Source: Kitasatospora azatica KCTC 9699 | GTDB lineage: Bacteria > Actinomycetota > Actinomycetes > Streptomycetales > Streptomycetaceae | Direction of reading: 5' to 3' | Assembly (NCBI RefSeq): GCF_000744785.1 | Contig: NZ_JQMO01000002.1 | Span: forward strand, 2,294,001 to 2,358,000 | DNA: 64,000 bases | In this document: piece after piece, positions 1-10,517 of the stretch | Numbering within the stretch: the stretch's first letter is position 1 | Layout of the letters: each line of letters starts with the position of its first letter | Notes under the pieces: model-generated | What the model was told of the DNA's origin: nothing | What the model saw: the letters and a program-made list of their open reading frames with translations, nothing else | Databases searched by the model: none | Position numbers and translations under genes: made by a program

Positions 1-88
1 CCCGGCCGTGCTCGTCCCGGAACCGGTAGACCCCGGGCGAGGTCGGGATCGCCCCGGGTGCCGGCCGGTAGGTGGACGGGTCAGCCAT
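1..88 (-). CDS. uvrC: UvrC excinuclease subunit, N-terminal end only (cut by window edge)
   Basis: The minus strand from the ATG at 88 reads [20 protein letters not shown] and then YRFRDEHGR before the window ends. This is the characteristic opening of UvrC, whose N-terminal GIY-YIG nuclease domain begins with the SPGVYxFxD strand. UvrC makes both incisions around damaged DNA after UvrA and UvrB load. A purine-rich ribosome binding site (AAGGGGG) sits just upstream of the ATG. The gene follows the Rieske gene and uvrA in the same direction, the usual streptomycete order. Only 29 codons are visible, so the rest of the protein cannot be judged. Confidence 0.9.
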   Translation of the reverse strand, partial: MADPSTYRPAPGAIPTSPGVYRFRDEHGR

Positions 89-123
89 CGTGGTCCCCCT
101 TGTGCTGCGCTGCCATCAAAACC

Positions 124-576
124 CTAGCTCGCGGTGGTCACCTGAAGCTTTCCGTCCGCGACGGTGACCTGGTACGCGGGCAGCGGCTTGGGCGCCGGAC
201 CGTCCTGGACCGAGCCGTCGCCGACGGCGAACCGGCTGCCGTGGCAGGGGCAGCGGATGGTGCCGTCGACCACCTGGTCCACGATGCAACCGGCGTGCGT
301 GCAGCGGGCGCTGAACGCCTTGTACACCCCGGCGCTGGGCTGGGTGACCACGATCTTCTGGTCGCGGTAGACCTTGCCGCCGCCGACCGGGACGTCGGCC
401 GCGGCGCCCAGGTCGACCGGGGCCGAGGACTTGCCGCCGCCCTGCGAGCCGGAGTTGCTGCCGGAGCTGCTGGAGCAGCCCGCCACCGCGACCGCGGAGC
501 CGCCGGCCAGCACTGCCGCGCCGCAGCAGAGCAGGGTCCGTCGGGAGGTGGTGGGCATCTCGGCGGCCTCGGACAT
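124..576 (-). CDS. Rieske [2Fe-2S] lipoprotein, probably exported
   Basis: 150 residues. The N-terminus has a twin-arginine-like SRR stretch at 11-13, a hydrophobic core and a lipobox ending in Cys34 (VAGC), so the protein is probably exported and anchored to the outer face of the membrane. After a Ser/Gly-rich linker comes a Rieske domain: box 1 C92-T-H94-A-G-C97 and box 2 C109-P-C111-H112-G-S. These supply the two Cys and two His cluster ligands plus the Cys97/Cys111 pair that forms the stabilising disulfide in the family. It lies between uvrA and uvrC; this position is conserved in streptomycetes but says little about function. A redox or electron-transfer role is likely; its partner is unknown. 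Met7 is an alternative start. Confidence 0.9.
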   Translation of the reverse strand: MSEAAEMPTTSRRTLLCCGAAVLAGGSAVAVAGCSSSSGSNSGSQGGGKSSAPVDLGAAADVPVGGGKVYRDQKIVVTQPSAGVYKAFSARCTHAGCIVDQVVDGTIRCPCHGSRFAVGDGSVQDGPAPKPLPAYQVTVADGKLQVTTAS

Positions 577-651
577 CGTGCGGCTCCTTCGCGGGCAGCG
601 GCTGGGGACGGCGGCAGTCTAACCGCGCGTCCTCAGCCGCTCCGCGCGCCG

Positions 652-3558
<2,907 letters not shown>

Positions 3559-3808
3559 TGCTACTGGCGCCTTTCTCCGGGAACGGACAACAAAAGAGCT
3601 TTTCCAGTGTCGCCGATCAGCGTATAGCTCAGGCGTTCGATTATCGACCTTGTCCAGCCGACACCACCCGAAGGAGTGAACACCACACCACTGACAATCG
3701 GGCCGGCGTCGGGAAACCCCCTGCTCAGCCTCGCCCCCGGCGATAGCCTTCGGCTGTTCCAACGAGTCCGGCCCAGCCAAGGCAACGCCCACCCAGGAGG
3801 CCCGCCCG

Positions 3809-4579
3809 ATGACCAGCGACCCGGCCCAGACCGCCGCCGCCACCCTGCGCACCGTCGAAGCCAGCACCGAGCACCTGCTGCGCACCGTCGCCGAGCTGCC
3901 GCCCACGGCGGTGGCCGAGCCCAGCGCGCTGCCCGGCTGGACCCGCGGCCACCTGCTGGCGCACCTGTCCCGCAACGCCGACTCACTGGTCAACCTGCTG
4001 GAATCGGCCCGCACCGGCCAGGACATCCCGCAGTACGCGAGCGAGCAGGCCCGCGAGGACGGCATCCAGCAGGGCGCGCCCCGCCCGCTCGACGAGCAGC
4101 TCGCCGACCTGCGCAGCTCCGCCGAGCGGCTGGCCGCGGCCGCCGCCGAGCTGCCCGCCGAGGCCTGGGCGGCCGAGCTGAAGCACCGGCACGGCTACAC
4201 CTTCCAGGCCAGCGAGCTGCCCTGGAAGCGGCTGGCCGAACTGGAGTACCACCACGTCGACCTGGCCGTCGGCTACACCCCCGCGCACTGGCCCCAGGAG
4301 TTCGCCACCGTCGAGTTCGGCAAGCTGGCCCGCCGGTTCGCCACCCTGGACGGCCTGCCGAGCGTCGAGCTGGTCGCCGAGGACACCGGCGACCGGGCCC
4401 GGCTCGGCACCGGGGCGGCCGCCGAGGCGCCGTTCGAGCTGCGGGTCGAGGGCCCGGTGCGCGCCCTGACCGCCTGGCTCTCCGGCCGCTCCGACGGCGA
4501 CGGCCTGCAGGTGCACCGGGACGGCCACCTGCTCGCCGACCCGCGCACCGCCCTGCCCACCCTCCCTCCGATGGGCTGA
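3809..4579 (+). CDS. Maleylpyruvate isomerase/DinB-fold mycothiol-dependent enzyme family protein
   Basis: 256 residues, the usual length of the mycothiol-dependent maleylpyruvate isomerase family. The N-terminal four-helix DinB-like domain carries His52 (GHLLAHL), Glu144 and His148 (LAELEYHH). These positions match the zinc ligands known for the Corynebacterium enzyme (His52, Glu144, His148), so the metal site looks intact. A smaller alpha/beta C-terminal domain follows. Family members use mycothiol, the actinobacterial low-molecular-weight thiol, for isomerisation or S-transfer. No gentisate-pathway genes are nearby, so the substrate is probably not maleylpyruvate. It is divergent from uvrA and followed 47 nt later by a metallo-hydrolase. 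Confidence 0.85.
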   Translation: MTSDPAQTAAATLRTVEASTEHLLRTVAELPPTAVAEPSALPGWTRGHLLAHLSRNADSLVNLLESARTGQDIPQYASEQAREDGIQQGAPRPLDEQLADLRSSAERLAAAAAELPAEAWAAELKHRHGYTFQASELPWKRLAELEYHHVDLAVGYTPAHWPQEFATVEFGKLARRFATLDGLPSVELVAEDTGDRARLGTGAAAEAPFELRVEGPVRALTAWLSGRSDGDGLQVHRDGHLLADPRTALPTLPPMG

Positions 4580-4626
4580 CGGAGGATCATGGTGTCCACC
4601 CTGGACAGCGGACTGAGGAGTGACCC

Positions 4627-5280
4627 TTGAGCTACCACGGAGACGTCCACGTCGGCGGGCGGCCGGACCTGCGGGAACTCGCCCACCTGATCATCACCAA
4701 GGTCGCGGTCGGGCCGTTCGACAACAACGCCTACCTGCTGCGCTGCCGTGCCACCGACGAGCAGCTGCTGATCGACGCGGCCGCCGACGCCCCGACCCTG
4801 CTGGAGACCGTCGGCGAGCAGCTGGCCACCGTGGTGACCACGCACCGCCACCACGACCACTGGAACGCGCTGGCCGAGGTGGTCGCCGCCACCGGCGCCC
4901 GCACCGCGGCCGGCCAGTTCGACGCGGAGGGCATCGAGGTCCCCACCGACCTGCTGCTCGCGGACGGCGACACCGTGCGGGTCGGCGAGGTGTCGCTGAC
5001 GGTCCGTCACCTGGTCGGCCACACCCCGGGCGCGATCGTGCTGATCTACGACGACCCGGAGGGCCACCCGCACGTCTTCACCGGGGACTGCCTCTTCCCC
5101 GGGGGTGTCGGCAATACCTGGAACGACCCGGCGGCCTTCGACAGCCTCTACCGGGACGTCACCACCAAGCTCTTCGACGTGCTGCCGGACGAGTCCTGGG
5201 TCTACCCGGGCCACGGCAAGGACACCACCCTCGGCGCCGAGCGCCCGCAGCTGCCGCAGTGGCGCGAGCGCGGCTGGTGA
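4627..5280 (+). CDS. MBL-fold metallo-hydrolase (glyoxalase II-like)
   Basis: 217 residues. The metallo-beta-lactamase signature is H73-R-H75-H-D77-H78. Downstream metal-binding motifs are GHTPG, GDCLF and YPGHGKDT, as in glyoxalase II and related thioester hydrolases. The start is the TTG at 4627, placed by GAGGAG about 8 nt upstream; no in-frame ATG fits. The gene lies just after the mycothiol-enzyme-like gene in the same direction, so a role with mycothiol thioesters is possible but only inferred. The last codons sit in a perfect tandem duplication that repeats the stop codon (see 5277-5304). Confidence 0.87.
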   Translation: MSYHGDVHVGGRPDLRELAHLIITKVAVGPFDNNAYLLRCRATDEQLLIDAAADAPTLLETVGEQLATVVTTHRHHDHWNALAEVVAATGARTAAGQFDAEGIEVPTDLLLADGDTVRVGEVSLTVRHLVGHTPGAIVLIYDDPEGHPHVFTGDCLFPGGVGNTWNDPAAFDSLYRDVTTKLFDVLPDESWVYPGHGKDTTLGAERPQLPQWRERGW

Positions 5281-5304
5281 ACGCCGCCCGGTGAACGCCG
5301 CCCG
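5277..5304 (+). repeat. 14-nt tandem repeat spanning the stop codon of the MBL-fold gene
   Basis: GTGAACGCCGCCCG occurs twice without mismatch (5277-5290 and 5291-5304). The first copy contains the TGA that ends the metallo-hydrolase gene; the second carries another TGA 14 nt later in a different frame. Confidence 0.95.
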
Positions 5305-5452
5305 GGGCCTCCCGGGCGGCCCCGGGCCTCTCCCCTGGAACGGGCTTTCGGCGATGATCGTCAACGGGTAGGGTCCGTACCGGTCAGCATCCGGCGATCA
5401 CGCCGTTGAGCTGCTGATCCTTCATCAGCTGTTCACCACAGGGGGAATTTCC

Positions 5453-6547
5453 ATGACCACTCGTCTGTCCCGCACCGCGCTGCGCCTGGCGGTCGGCGCC
5501 GCCGCCGTCGCGCTGGCCGTGAGCTCGGTCCCGGCCAACGCCCTGACGGTCGGTCCGATCGGCGTGGTCTCGCCGCCGAACGACTTCCAGCTCACCATCA
5601 ACACCGGCCCCAACGGGGCGCCGTACCACACCGTCCGGCACGCCGACGGCACCTGGAGTGCCTGGGACTCGGTGCCGGACATGTACTTCAACCCCGGCGC
5701 CACCTCGTCGCTGACCCAGGCCGAGAACGGCTCCGGAAGCACCTTCCTGGCCTCGATGTTCGCCGACGAGATCCAGTTCCTGATCTACAGCCAGAACTCC
5801 GGCTGGGTCTCGCCGACCGGCACCACCGCGCCGATCAGCAGCTCGATCCCGATCGTGCACTCGCAGTTCAGCCCGCCGACCACCCCGGTGGTCAAGCTGG
5901 CCGCCTCCGTCGTGGTCGGTGGCGAGTTCCACCTCTTCGCGATCGCCGGCAACGGCGGCCTGTACGAGATCGTCCGGCACACCGACGGCAGCTGGACCAA
6001 CTGGTCCGACCTGAGCCTGTCGCTCAACGGCATCGGCAGCACCACCGAGCTCGCCGCCGCCAGCACCGACGGCACCGACACCCAGCTGGTGGCCGTGGCC
6101 GGCGGCAAGCTCTGGCACGCCAAGCGGGCCGACAGCGCGAGCGCCTTCTCCAGCTGGGGCGACGTCTTCGCCAACTCCAGCAACCCGGGCACCGCCGAGC
6201 ACGTCGCCGTGGGTGGCGTCAACGGCCAGCTGCAGGTGGTGGTGAGCGGCAACAACGGGACCGGCGTCTACCACGCGATCCGCAACGCGACCGGCAACTG
6301 GACCGTCTTCGGCAACGTCGAGGCCGCCGCCGGCAACCCCGGCAGGATCACCGGCGTCGGCGCCTCCGGCACCAGTGCCATCACCGGCAGCCCGGTGCTG
6401 CAGATCGCCGTGCTGACCGACAACGGCGGGCTGTTCCACACCCTGCGCGACACCACCGGCCACTGGACCTCCTTCGGCAACGTCAACGCCGCCGTCCCCG
6501 GCTCCTACTCGGGCACCGCGGTGACCGTCGCGGGCGCCGGCGAGTAG
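5453..6547 (+). CDS. Secreted PLL-like beta-propeller (tectonin/fucose-lectin-like) protein
   Basis: 364 residues. A classical Sec signal peptide (TRLSRTALRLAVGAAAVALA, then an Ala-rich end near residue 30) precedes a repetitive domain. At least five repeats share the pattern 'hydrophobic-xx-R-xx-DG/TG-x-W-S/T-x-W/F': YHTVRHADGTWSAW, YEIVRHTDGSWTNW, WHAKRADSASAFSSW, YHAIRNATGNWTVF and FHTLRDTTGHWTSF. This spacing (about 55-65 residues) and the aromatic endings fit PLL-type propeller lectins, which bind fucose and other sugars. No catalytic domain is present. ATG at 5453 follows GGGGGAA. It could act as an extracellular glycan-binding protein; the ligand is unknown. Confidence 0.75.
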   Translation: MTTRLSRTALRLAVGAAAVALAVSSVPANALTVGPIGVVSPPNDFQLTINTGPNGAPYHTVRHADGTWSAWDSVPDMYFNPGATSSLTQAENGSGSTFLASMFADEIQFLIYSQNSGWVSPTGTTAPISSSIPIVHSQFSPPTTPVVKLAASVVVGGEFHLFAIAGNGGLYEIVRHTDGSWTNWSDLSLSLNGIGSTTELAAASTDGTDTQLVAVAGGKLWHAKRADSASAFSSWGDVFANSSNPGTAEHVAVGGVNGQLQVVVSGNNGTGVYHAIRNATGNWTVFGNVEAAAGNPGRITGVGASGTSAITGSPVLQIAVLTDNGGLFHTLRDTTGHWTSFGNVNAAVPGSYSGTAVTVAGAGE

Positions 6548-6557
6548 CACCCGTTCC

Positions 6558-6592
6558 GCGGGCGGCCGGGGACTCAGCCCTCGGCCGCCCGC
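6558..6592. terminator. Bidirectional terminator hairpin between convergent lectin-like and terC genes
   Basis: Perfect 11-bp stem GCGGGCGGCCG / CGGCCGCCCGC around a 13-nt loop, lying between the two convergent stop codons and running into the last codons of terC. There is no U tract, as is common for streptomycete hairpin terminators. Confidence 0.7.
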
Positions 6593-7497
6593 AGCTCGGC
6601 CCGCAGCTCGGCCCGCCTCGAGGCCCGCAGGCTGGTGACCGTGGTGACCGCCAGGACCAGCACGATGAAGCCCAGCGAGAGCGGGATGCCGATCTCGGGC
6701 ACCCGCACCCCGCTCTCGTGCAGGGCGTGCAGCACCAGCTTCACGCCGATGAAGCCGAGGATCACCGAGAGCCCGTACGAGAGGTGGACCAGCTTCTTCA
6801 GCAGCCCGCCGAGCAGGAAGTAGAGCTGGCGCAGGCCCATCAGGGCGAAGGCGTTGGCGGTGAGCACGATGTACGGCTGCTGGGTGAGGCCGAAGATGGC
6901 CGGGATCGAGTCCAGCGCGAAGAGCAGGTCGGTGGTGCCGATCGCCAGCATCACCACGGTCATCGCGGAGATCGCCGGGAACCGCCGCCGGACGGCCGTG
7001 AGCAGCCGGTTCTCCTCGAACTCGGCCTCCTGACGGCCCGCCCGGGCCTCCTTGACCAGCTTCCAGGCCGTCCAGACCAGGAAGGCGCCGAAGAAGTAGA
7101 AGACCCAGGAGAAGGTGGCGACCAGGGCCGCGCCGCCGGCGATGAAGACCGCCCGCAGCACCAGCGCGATGATCACGCCGACCATCAGCACCCGGGCCTG
7201 CTGGACCTTCGGCACCGCGAACTTGGCCATGATCAGGACGAAGACGAAGAGGTTGTCGACGCTCAGCGACTTCTCGGTGACGTAGCCGGCGAAGAACTCC
7301 CCGGCCGGCTGCCCGCCGAACCGCCACCAGAGGAAACCGCCGAAGATCAGCGCCAGCACCACCCAGACCGCGGTCCAGGCACCGGCCTCCTTGATCGAGA
7401 CCTCGTGCGGCTTGCGGCCGCCGATGAAGAAGTCGGCGGCGATCAGGGCGACCAGCACCCCGATGGTGGTGATCCACAGGGTGAGAGAGACGTCCAT
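6574..7497 (-). CDS. TerC-family integral membrane protein (probable Mn(II) exporter)
   Basis: 307 residues with 7-9 hydrophobic segments. TerC hallmarks are visible: EKSLSVDNLFVF near residue 79 and TTDLLFALDSIPAIFG about 115 residues later. Each contains conserved acidic residues in a membrane segment, thought to form the ion path. TerC/Alx proteins export manganese, some to exoenzymes. The ATG at 7497 has GGAGGAG 8 nt upstream, and this Shine-Dalgarno sequence lies in a perfect hairpin downstream of a candidate yybP-ykoY element, so translation is probably controlled by Mn(II). A TerD-family gene lies immediately upstream in the same direction. The C-terminus ends in short Arg-Ala-Glu-Leu repeats. 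Confidence 0.9.
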   Translation of the reverse strand: MDVSLTLWITTIGVLVALIAADFFIGGRKPHEVSIKEAGAWTAVWVVLALIFGGFLWWRFGGQPAGEFFAGYVTEKSLSVDNLFVFVLIMAKFAVPKVQQARVLMVGVIIALVLRAVFIAGGAALVATFSWVFYFFGAFLVWTAWKLVKEARAGRQEAEFEENRLLTAVRRRFPAISAMTVVMLAIGTTDLLFALDSIPAIFGLTQQPYIVLTANAFALMGLRQLYFLLGGLLKKLVHLSYGLSVILGFIGVKLVLHALHESGVRVPEIGIPLSLGFIVLVLAVTTVTSLRASRRAELRAELRAAEG

Positions 7498-7507
7498 GGA
7501 AGCTGCT

Positions 7508-7534
7508 CCTCCGGCAGGTGTCGACTGCCGGAGG
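7508..7534 (-). promoter_or_regulatory. Shine-Dalgarno-sequestering hairpin of terC
   Basis: Perfect 10-bp stem CCTCCGGCAG / CTGCCGGAGG with a 7-nt loop. The 3' arm contains the GGAGG of the terC ribosome binding site. The 5' arm begins with CCTCCG, the same bases that can close the P1 helix of the upstream riboswitch, so the two structures exclude each other. Confidence 0.85.
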
Positions 7535-7661
7535 TCTCTTCCGTCCGCCTGCTGAGGGACGTCTGGTCGGGAACGTCTGCTCAGGCGGACCGGTGAACCC
7601 GGGTGACCACCAGAAAGGTCACCGTGATGACGGGAGCACCGTAGGGGAATACTCCCCTCCG
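7529..7661 (-). promoter_or_regulatory. Candidate yybP-ykoY manganese riboswitch upstream of terC
   Basis: Read on the minus strand, the leader starts with CGGAGGGGAGTA and ends with GGCGGACGGAAGAGACCTCCG. GGGGAGTA and the closing GGAAGAGACC region are the conserved parts of yybP-ykoY elements, which bind Mn(II) and often precede terC/alx or mntP genes. P1 can form between CGGAGG (5' end) and CCTCCG (3' end), and an internal helix between GTCCGCC and GGCGGAC closes the second arm. A further hairpin, CACGGTGACC with GGTCACC, lies inside. The assignment is by motif and context; a covariance-model search (Rfam RF00080) was not run. Confidence 0.75.
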
Positions 7662-7706
7662 ATACCAAGGAGAGTACCAGTGATTCCCAAGAGAAGGTAA
7701 AGAGCT

Positions 7707-8291
7707 CTACAGGAACGGCTCGATCGCGGGCAGCAGGTCCTGGAAGGTCCGCGCCTTGGCCGGCGCGCCGATCGCCTGCATCCCCCAGCCGCCGCCGCTC
7801 GGCTCGCGGAAGACCTTGGCCATGATCTGCCCGGTGTGCCCGCCACCGCCGGCCAGGTCGTAGCGGGCCAGCTCCTGGTTGGTCAGCTCGTCCAACAGCC
7901 GGCAGTGCGCGTTCTGCACCTCGGCGAAGGTCTGCCCGGTGTACGAGCTGACGGTGAAGACCACCTGGGTGATCCGCTCCGGGATCCGGGTCAGGTCCAC
8001 CACGATGGACTCGTCGTCCGCCCCCGCCCCGGCGCCGCCGACCAGGTTGTCCCCGGTGTGCCGCACCGAGCCGTCCTTGCTCACCAGCTGCTGGAAGAAG
8101 ACCACGTCGGCCGGGGTGTGCTCGGCGTAGAGCAGCGCGGAGGCGTCCAGGTCGATCTGCCGGGTCCGGCTGCCGAACAGGCCGCGCTTGGGCGCCGCCC
8201 GCCAACCCAGGCCCATCCTGACCAGGCTCAGCGACTCCCCGCTTGCCTTGCGCAGGCTCACCTGCTGGCCCTTGCTCAGACTCACCGACAC
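7707..8291 (-). CDS. TerD-family stress protein
   Basis: 194 residues. The opening VSVSLSKGQQVSL is the canonical TerD start, followed by LGLGW-type and DLDASALLY motifs, a calcium-binding-like acidic loop (DDESIVVDL, with DNLVGGAGAGADD before it) and the conserved IGxIxNAH-like stretch AEVQNAHCRLLDE. TerD proteins are cytosolic calcium-binding proteins linked to tellurite, envelope and development phenotypes. I chose GTG 8291, 6-8 nt after GAGGGGG; an ATG at 8324 would add 11 basic residues. It lies directly upstream of the riboswitch-terC unit in the same orientation, so a shared metal-stress role is plausible. Confidence 0.87.
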   Translation of the reverse strand: MSVSLSKGQQVSLRKASGESLSLVRMGLGWRAAPKRGLFGSRTRQIDLDASALLYAEHTPADVVFFQQLVSKDGSVRHTGDNLVGGAGAGADDESIVVDLTRIPERITQVVFTVSSYTGQTFAEVQNAHCRLLDELTNQELARYDLAGGGGHTGQIMAKVFREPSGGGWGMQAIGAPAKARTFQDLLPAIEPFL

Positions 8292-8335
8292 TGTGCGGCC
8301 CCCTCTTCGTTTCGCCCTGCTCACCCTAGGCCCTG

Positions 8336-8362
8336 GGCGGCGCCCGGGCCAGGGGCGCCGCC
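8336..8362. terminator. Terminator hairpin downstream of uvrB
   Basis: Perfect 9-bp GC-only stem GGCGGCGCC / GGCGCCGCC with a 9-nt loop. It lies between the uvrB stop (8376) and the TerD start (8291), both on the minus strand, and so separates the two transcription units. Confidence 0.65.
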
Positions 8363-8375
8363 GTCGCCGGGGCTA

Positions 8376-10469
8376 CTACGCGATGCCCGCCTCACGCATC
8401 TGGCGCAGCTCCTTCTTCAGCTCCTTGACCTCGTCGCGCAGCCGGGCGGCCAGTTCGAACTGGAGCGAGGCCGCGGCATTGTGCATGCGCTGCGTCATGT
8501 CCTCGATCAGCGCGGCGAGTTCGGTGGCCGGCAGGCTCTTGGCCTGCTTGCGGTCGGCGCCCAGCGCCGGCACCGGGGCCTTGCCCTTGGCCTTGGTGTC
8601 CCGGTAACCGGTGGCCATCAGCTCCTCGGTGTCGATCTCCTCCCGGGCCAGGGTGTCCAGGATGTCGCCGATCTTCTTGCGCAGCGGCTGCGGGTCGATG
8701 CCGTGCTTCTGGTTGTAGGCCTGCTGGACCTCGCGGCGGCGGTTGGTCTCCTCGATCGCCTTCTCCATCGACGGGGTGATCCGGTCCGCGTACATGTGGA
8801 CCTGGCCGGAGACGTTACGGGCGGCGCGGCCGATGGTCTGGATCAGCGAGGTGCCGGAGCGCAGGAAGCCCTCCTTGTCGGCGTCCAGGATCGCCACCAG
8901 CGAGACCTCGGGCAGGTCCAGGCCCTCGCGGAGCAGGTTGATGCCGACCAGGACGTCGTACTTGCCGGCCCGCAGCTCGCGCAGCAGCTCGACCCGGCGC
9001 AGCGTGTCGATGTCGCTGTGCAGGTACCGGACCCGGATGTCCAGGCCGAGCAGGTAGTCGGTGAGGTCCTCGGACATCTTCTTGGTGAGCGTGGTGACCA
9101 GCACCCGCTCGTCCTTGGCCACCCGGTCGCGGATCTCGTGCACCAGGTCGTCGATCTGGCCCTCGGTGGGCTTGACGATCACCTCGGGGTCGATCAGGCC
9201 GGTGGGGCGGATGATCTGCTCCACCTGACCGTCGCCGCGGGAGAGTTCGTAGGGGCCGGGGGTGGCGGAGAGGTAGACGGTCTGGCCGATCCGGCCGAGG
9301 AACTCCTCCCACTTCAGCGGGCGGTTGTCCAGCGCGGAGGGCAGCCGGAAGCCGTGGTCGACCAGGGTGCGCTTGCGCGAGGCGTCGCCCTCGTACATCG
9401 CGCCGATCTGCGGGACGGTCACGTGCGACTCGTCGATGACCAGGAGGAAGTCCTCCGGGAAGTAGTCGAGCAGGGTGTTGGGCGGGCTGCCGGGCTCGCG
9501 GCCGTCGAAGTGCATCGAGTAGTTCTCGACGCCGGAGCAGCTGCCGATCTGGCGGAGCATCTCGATGTCGTAGGTGGTGCGCATCCGCAGCCGCTGGGCC
9601 TCCAGCAGCTTGCCCTGCTTCTCCAGGGTGGCCAGCCGCTCCGCCAGCTCGACCTCGATGCCGTTGATCGCCCGCTCCATCCGCTCCGGCCCGGCCACGT
9701 AGTGGGTGGCGGGGAAGACGTGGATGGAGTCGTCCTGGCTGATGATCTCGCCGGTCAGCGGGTGCAGGGTGTAGAGCGCCTCGATCTCGTCGCCGAACAT
9801 CTCGATCCGCAGCGCGAGTTCCTCGTAGACCGGGAAGATCTCCACGGTGTCGCCCCGGACCCGGAAGGTGCCGCGGGTGAAGGCGAGGTCGTTGCGGGTG
9901 TACTGGATGTCGACGAAGCGGCGCAGCAGCGCGTCCCGGTCGATCTCCTCGCCGACCTTGAGCCGGACCATCCGGTCCACGTACTCCTGCGGGGTGCCGA
10001 GGCCGTAGATGCAGGAGACCGAGGCGACCACGATCACGTCCCGGCGGGTGAGCAGCGAGTTGGTGGCGGAGTGGCGCAGCCGCTCGACCTCCTCGTTGAT
10101 CGAGGAGTCCTTCTCGATGTAGGTGTCCGTCTGCGGGACGTAGGCCTCGGGCTGGTAGTAGTCGTAGTACGAGACGAAGTACTCGACCGCGTTGTTCGGC
10201 AGCAGCTCGCGGAACTCGTTGGCCAGCTGGGCGGCCAGGGTCTTGTTCGGCGCCATCACCAGGGTGGGCCGCTGGAGCTTCTCGATCATCCAGGCGGTGG
10301 TGGCCGACTTGCCGGTGCCGGTGGCGCCGAGCAGGACGACGTCCTTCTCGCCCGCGCGGATGCGGCGCTCCAGCTCGGCGATGGCCGCCGGCTGGTCTCC
10401 GTTGGGCTGGTAGGGGCTGACGACCTCGAAAGGCGCCGTGGTCCGCTCAATGCTCGTGATGGGTCGCAC
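8376..10469 (-). CDS. uvrB: UvrB excinuclease ABC subunit B
   Basis: 697 residues. UvrB verifies damage and nicks DNA together with UvrC. Walker A GATGTGKS is at 48-55. The beta-hairpin that threads DNA ([21 protein letters not shown] region) follows at about 95-115. The DEAH-like VIDESH motif, helicase motif V/VI (TIGRAARN) and a C-terminal UVR domain that contacts UvrC complete the protein. I chose the GTG at 10469, giving the family start [17 protein letters not shown]; the ATG at 10502 would add 11 residues without a good ribosome binding site. Two stop codons (TAG TAG) end the frame. It is about 5 kb from uvrA and separately transcribed. Confidence 0.96.
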   Translation of the reverse strand: MRPITSIERTTAPFEVVSPYQPNGDQPAAIAELERRIRAGEKDVVLLGATGTGKSATTAWMIEKLQRPTLVMAPNKTLAAQLANEFRELLPNNAVEYFVSYYDYYQPEAYVPQTDTYIEKDSSINEEVERLRHSATNSLLTRRDVIVVASVSCIYGLGTPQEYVDRMVRLKVGEEIDRDALLRRFVDIQYTRNDLAFTRGTFRVRGDTVEIFPVYEELALRIEMFGDEIEALYTLHPLTGEIISQDDSIHVFPATHYVAGPERMERAINGIEVELAERLATLEKQGKLLEAQRLRMRTTYDIEMLRQIGSCSGVENYSMHFDGREPGSPPNTLLDYFPEDFLLVIDESHVTVPQIGAMYEGDASRKRTLVDHGFRLPSALDNRPLKWEEFLGRIGQTVYLSATPGPYELSRGDGQVEQIIRPTGLIDPEVIVKPTEGQIDDLVHEIRDRVAKDERVLVTTLTKKMSEDLTDYLLGLDIRVRYLHSDIDTLRRVELLRELRAGKYDVLVGINLLREGLDLPEVSLVAILDADKEGFLRSGTSLIQTIGRAARNVSGQVHMYADRITPSMEKAIEETNRRREVQQAYNQKHGIDPQPLRKKIGDILDTLAREEIDTEELMATGYRDTKAKGKAPVPALGADRKQAKSLPATELAALIEDMTQRMHNAAASLQFELAARLRDEVKELKKELRQMREAGIA

Positions 10470-10517
10470 GAGACCACCGTACGACCCACCACGGACATTC
10501 AACCGGGGATCAGCCGA

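Noticed and set aside
3624-3650. TAGCTCAG and GTTCGATTA next to each other, resembling tRNA D-loop and T-loop parts
   Set aside because: They are adjacent, not spaced by an anticodon arm, and no acceptor stem forms; coincidence.
3559-3660. Possible SOS (LexA) box upstream of uvrA
   Set aside because: A GTTCGA half-site is present, but the second half of the actinobacterial TCGAAC-N4-GTTCGA palindrome is missing.
3559-4065. Upstream extension of the uvrA frame
   Set aside because: The frame stays open, but UvrA family proteins start at MADRL; the extra sequence has no similarity, crosses the promoter of the divergent gene and lacks a ribosome binding site.
4590-4631. 13-codon frame ATG...TGA overlapping the start of the MBL-fold gene (possible leader peptide)
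   Set aside because: No regulatory codon pattern, no attenuator hairpin and no own ribosome binding site.
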